From: Nitrosopumilales archaeon
Lineage (GTDB): Archaea > Thermoproteota > Nitrososphaeria > Nitrososphaerales > Nitrososphaeraceae
Direction of reading: 5' to 3'
DNA length: 7,010 nt
Assembly: GCA_009665115.1 (NCBI GenBank)
Contig: WJXE01000095.1
Location: forward strand, 1-7,010
Below the pieces are notes generated by a model. It had not been told where the DNA came from, did not search any database, and was given only the letters and a program-made list of their open reading frames with translations. The position numbers were made by a program, and so were the translations under genes. The first letter of the stretch is position 1. Every line of letters begins with the position of its first letter. This document shows, piece by piece, positions 5,399 to 7,010 of this stretch.

Positions 5399-6985
5399 TT
5401 AAAATGCTATCTTTGGTTCGAACATACCGAACACTTCTTTAAAGACGTTGTTTATTTCACCCAGAGTCACGTTGCTTTTCACGGCGTTGATGATGTGGGG
5501 CATCAAATTTTCATCAGGATTCTCCGCGGCCTTTTGGAGTGCGCTGATGGCGGCATCAGCTTTTATTTTATCACGGTTTTTCTTGAAATCCTTAAGCCGA
5601 GCAACTTGCCTTATTTCAATTTCATTATCTAACATACTTATCTTGGGTTCGACACCTTCACTATCTTGGAATTTGTTCACACCAACGATAATGCGTTCAG
5701 CCGAGTCCACTTCCTTTTTCAGTCTGTATGCGTTCTTCCTTATTTCATCTTGAAAAAATCCTCTTTCGACAGCTGCCAACGCCCCGCCCATCCGATGAAT
5801 TTTTTTCAAATATTTTTCAACTTCCTCCTTGATTGTCTGGGTCAGGGATTCGATATAGTAAGACCCGCCAACCGGATCGACTGTTTTCGTTACGCCCGTT
5901 TCTGCCCCGATAATCTGTTGCGTCCGAAGTGCCACTTTCACAGATTCTTCTGTTGGCAGAGCAAGGGCTTCGTCACGAGAGTTTGTATGCAATGATTGAC
6001 ATCCACCTAGTACAGCAGCTAACGCTTGTGTTGTGACCCTGACGATATTATTATCAACTTGCTGAGCGGTTAATGATTCGCCACTCGTCTGGACGTGAAA
6101 CCGTAGATGGAGCGATTTTGCATTCTTGGCATGAAAGATATCCTTCATTATTTTAGCATATATCTCCCTGGCAGCTCTAAATTTTGCGACCTCCTCAAAG
6201 AATTCCATTGTGCAACAAAAGAAAAATGATAATCTCTGAGCAAAGTCATCTATTTTAATTCCTCTATCTACACATGTACTGATATATTCTATTGCGTTAG
6301 CAAAAGTGAAGGCCAATTCTTGGACAGCGGTGCAGCCTGCTTCTCTCATATGATAACCCGATATGCTGATCGGGTACCACTGCGGTACATGCTTGTAACA
6401 ATGCTCTATAGTGTCACCTATGAGTCTTATTGATGGCTTTGGAGGATAAATGTAGGTATTCCTGGCAATATACTCTTTCAAAATATCATTTTGTGTAGTG
6501 CCTCTTAACTTCCCTGGAGAAAAGCCTTGTAACTCAGCTACACTAATGTACAGTGAAAGCAAGGTCGACGCGGTTGAATTAATTGTCATAGAGGTACTGA
6601 CTTTATCCATCGGGATACCCTCGAAGCACGTCACCATATCCTTGAGCGAGCTGATTGCCACTCCTGTCCTTCCGACTTCGCCTTCCGACTGTGAGTCATC
6701 TGAATCACGACCTGTTTGTGTAGGGAGGTCGAACGCTAAGGAAAGGCCTGTTTGGCCATGAGAAAGTAGGAATTTGAATCTATTGTTCGTCTCTTCCGCA
6801 CTCCCAAATCCGCTATATTGCCGCATTGTCCATAGACGCTCCCGGTACATATCGGGATAGATTCCTCTCAAGTACGGAAATCTACCGGGTTCTTGGTCCT
6901 GAGTCTTTTTCCGTAGTGAATTCTTTTTGTAGACTTTCCTTACGGGGATGCCCGAATCTGTTTTAATTACACTTCTCAGATTCAC
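5399..6985 (-). CDS. Methylmalonyl-CoA mutase, large (catalytic) subunit
   Basis: Predicted 528-residue substrate-binding TIM-barrel subunit of the adenosylcobalamin enzyme that converts (R)-methylmalonyl-CoA to succinyl-CoA. Key residues match the methylmalonyl type: Tyr57 in RQYSGF (Tyr89 of the Propionibacterium enzyme), Arg187 in PPKPSIRL (Arg207, which binds the substrate carboxylate) and Tyr211-His212 in ISGYHM. NDILKEYIARNTYIYPP, SLTAQQ and SLHTNSRDEALALPTEE are typical. It ends at the helical linker (NNVFKEVFGMFEPK) with no DxHxxG cobalamin domain, so a separate small subunit is required; none is in the window. Isobutyryl-CoA mutase is less likely because the Tyr/Arg pair is retained. 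The start is GTG, directly after an in-frame TGA, with AAGGTGA adjoining. In Nitrososphaeria this enzyme serves the hydroxypropionate/hydroxybutyrate cycle. Confidence 0.93.
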   Translation of the reverse strand: MNLRSVIKTDSGIPVRKVYKKNSLRKKTQDQEPGRFPYLRGIYPDMYRERLWTMRQYSGFGSAEETNNRFKFLLSHGQTGLSLAFDLPTQTGRDSDDSQSEGEVGRTGVAISSLKDMVTCFEGIPMDKVSTSMTINSTASTLLSLYISVAELQGFSPGKLRGTTQNDILKEYIARNTYIYPPKPSIRLIGDTIEHCYKHVPQWYPISISGYHMREAGCTAVQELAFTFANAIEYISTCVDRGIKIDDFAQRLSFFFCCTMEFFEEVAKFRAAREIYAKIMKDIFHAKNAKSLHLRFHVQTSGESLTAQQVDNNIVRVTTQALAAVLGGCQSLHTNSRDEALALPTEESVKVALRTQQIIGAETGVTKTVDPVGGSYYIESLTQTIKEEVEKYLKKIHRMGGALAAVERGFFQDEIRKNAYRLKKEVDSAERIIVGVNKFQDSEGVEPKISMLDNEIEIRQVARLKDFKKNRDKIKADAAISALQKAAENPDENLMPHIINAVKSNVTLGEINNVFKEVFGMFEPKIAF

Positions 6986-6992
6986 TCACCTT
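6986..6992 (-). promoter_or_regulatory. Ribosome-binding-like site touching the mutase GTG
   Basis: AAGGTGA on the - strand is complementary to the usual archaeal 16S rRNA tail but abuts the GTG start with no spacer. Its last three bases are an in-frame TGA, so no upstream start in this frame is possible. The spacing is unusual; the site may reflect coupling to a gene ending beyond the window. Confidence 0.35.
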
Positions 6993-7010
6993 AGCACTAC
7001 TGCAGCCAGT

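Noticed and set aside
6498..6761. Plus-strand open frame of 87 codons opposite the mutase.
   Set aside because: The opposite strand encodes a conserved catalytic barrel; this is a shadow.
1..7010. CRISPR arrays, insertion sequences, integrase sites or a defence system.
   Set aside because: No regularly spaced repeats, transposase motifs or terminal inverted repeats were seen; most of the window is conserved housekeeping and carbon-metabolism genes.

Overview
The window most likely comes from an ammonia-oxidising-type archaeon (Nitrososphaeria, formerly Thaumarchaeota). The main reasons are the methionyl-tRNA synthetase, which matches from memory the form in that group (ALPYANGEIHLGHIAS near the N-terminus, KISKSRNWYIGL at the KMSKS site), an archaeal-type NMN adenylyltransferase, a thaumarchaeal-style PadR regulator, and a methylmalonyl-CoA mutase that lacks its B12 domain and so must be the catalytic half of a two-gene enzyme. 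Base composition looks moderately AT-rich by eye. The species cannot be told from this sequence.

The left part (1-1551) is read on the + strand. A PadR-family repressor gene sits behind a TATA-like box and a perfect inverted repeat that touches its start codon. It overlaps a small acidic helical protein of unknown function by 23 bases. After a gap of about 120 bases comes methylmalonyl-CoA epimerase. A 190-base non-coding gap (1552-1742) then separates two convergent transcription units; it holds a short hairpin and T-tracts but no gene.

The right part (1743-6985) is read on the - strand, in transcription order: methylmalonyl-CoA mutase large subunit, S-adenosylhomocysteine hydrolase, methionyl-tRNA synthetase and NMN adenylyltransferase. 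The last two overlap. The synthetase has a TATA-like element about 30 bases before its GTG start, which suggests a leaderless transcript.

Epimerase and mutase catalyse consecutive steps from (S)-methylmalonyl-CoA to succinyl-CoA. In Nitrososphaeria this belongs to the 3-hydroxypropionate/4-hydroxybutyrate CO2-fixation cycle. The other three genes concern methionine/SAM recycling and NAD: the hydrolase splits S-adenosylhomocysteine with bound NAD, the adenylyltransferase makes NAD, and the tRNA synthetase uses methionine.

The most interesting signals are regulatory. The 9-mer TAGTGATAT was found three times, all just upstream of genes: once at the padR start and twice, as an 11-bp direct repeat, before the hydrolase gene. 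This suggests that the PadR/partner pair could control itself and S-adenosylhomocysteine turnover. The hydrolase also lacks the usual C-terminal tail and has an ambiguous start. The mutase 3' end appears partly duplicated in the adjacent spacer.
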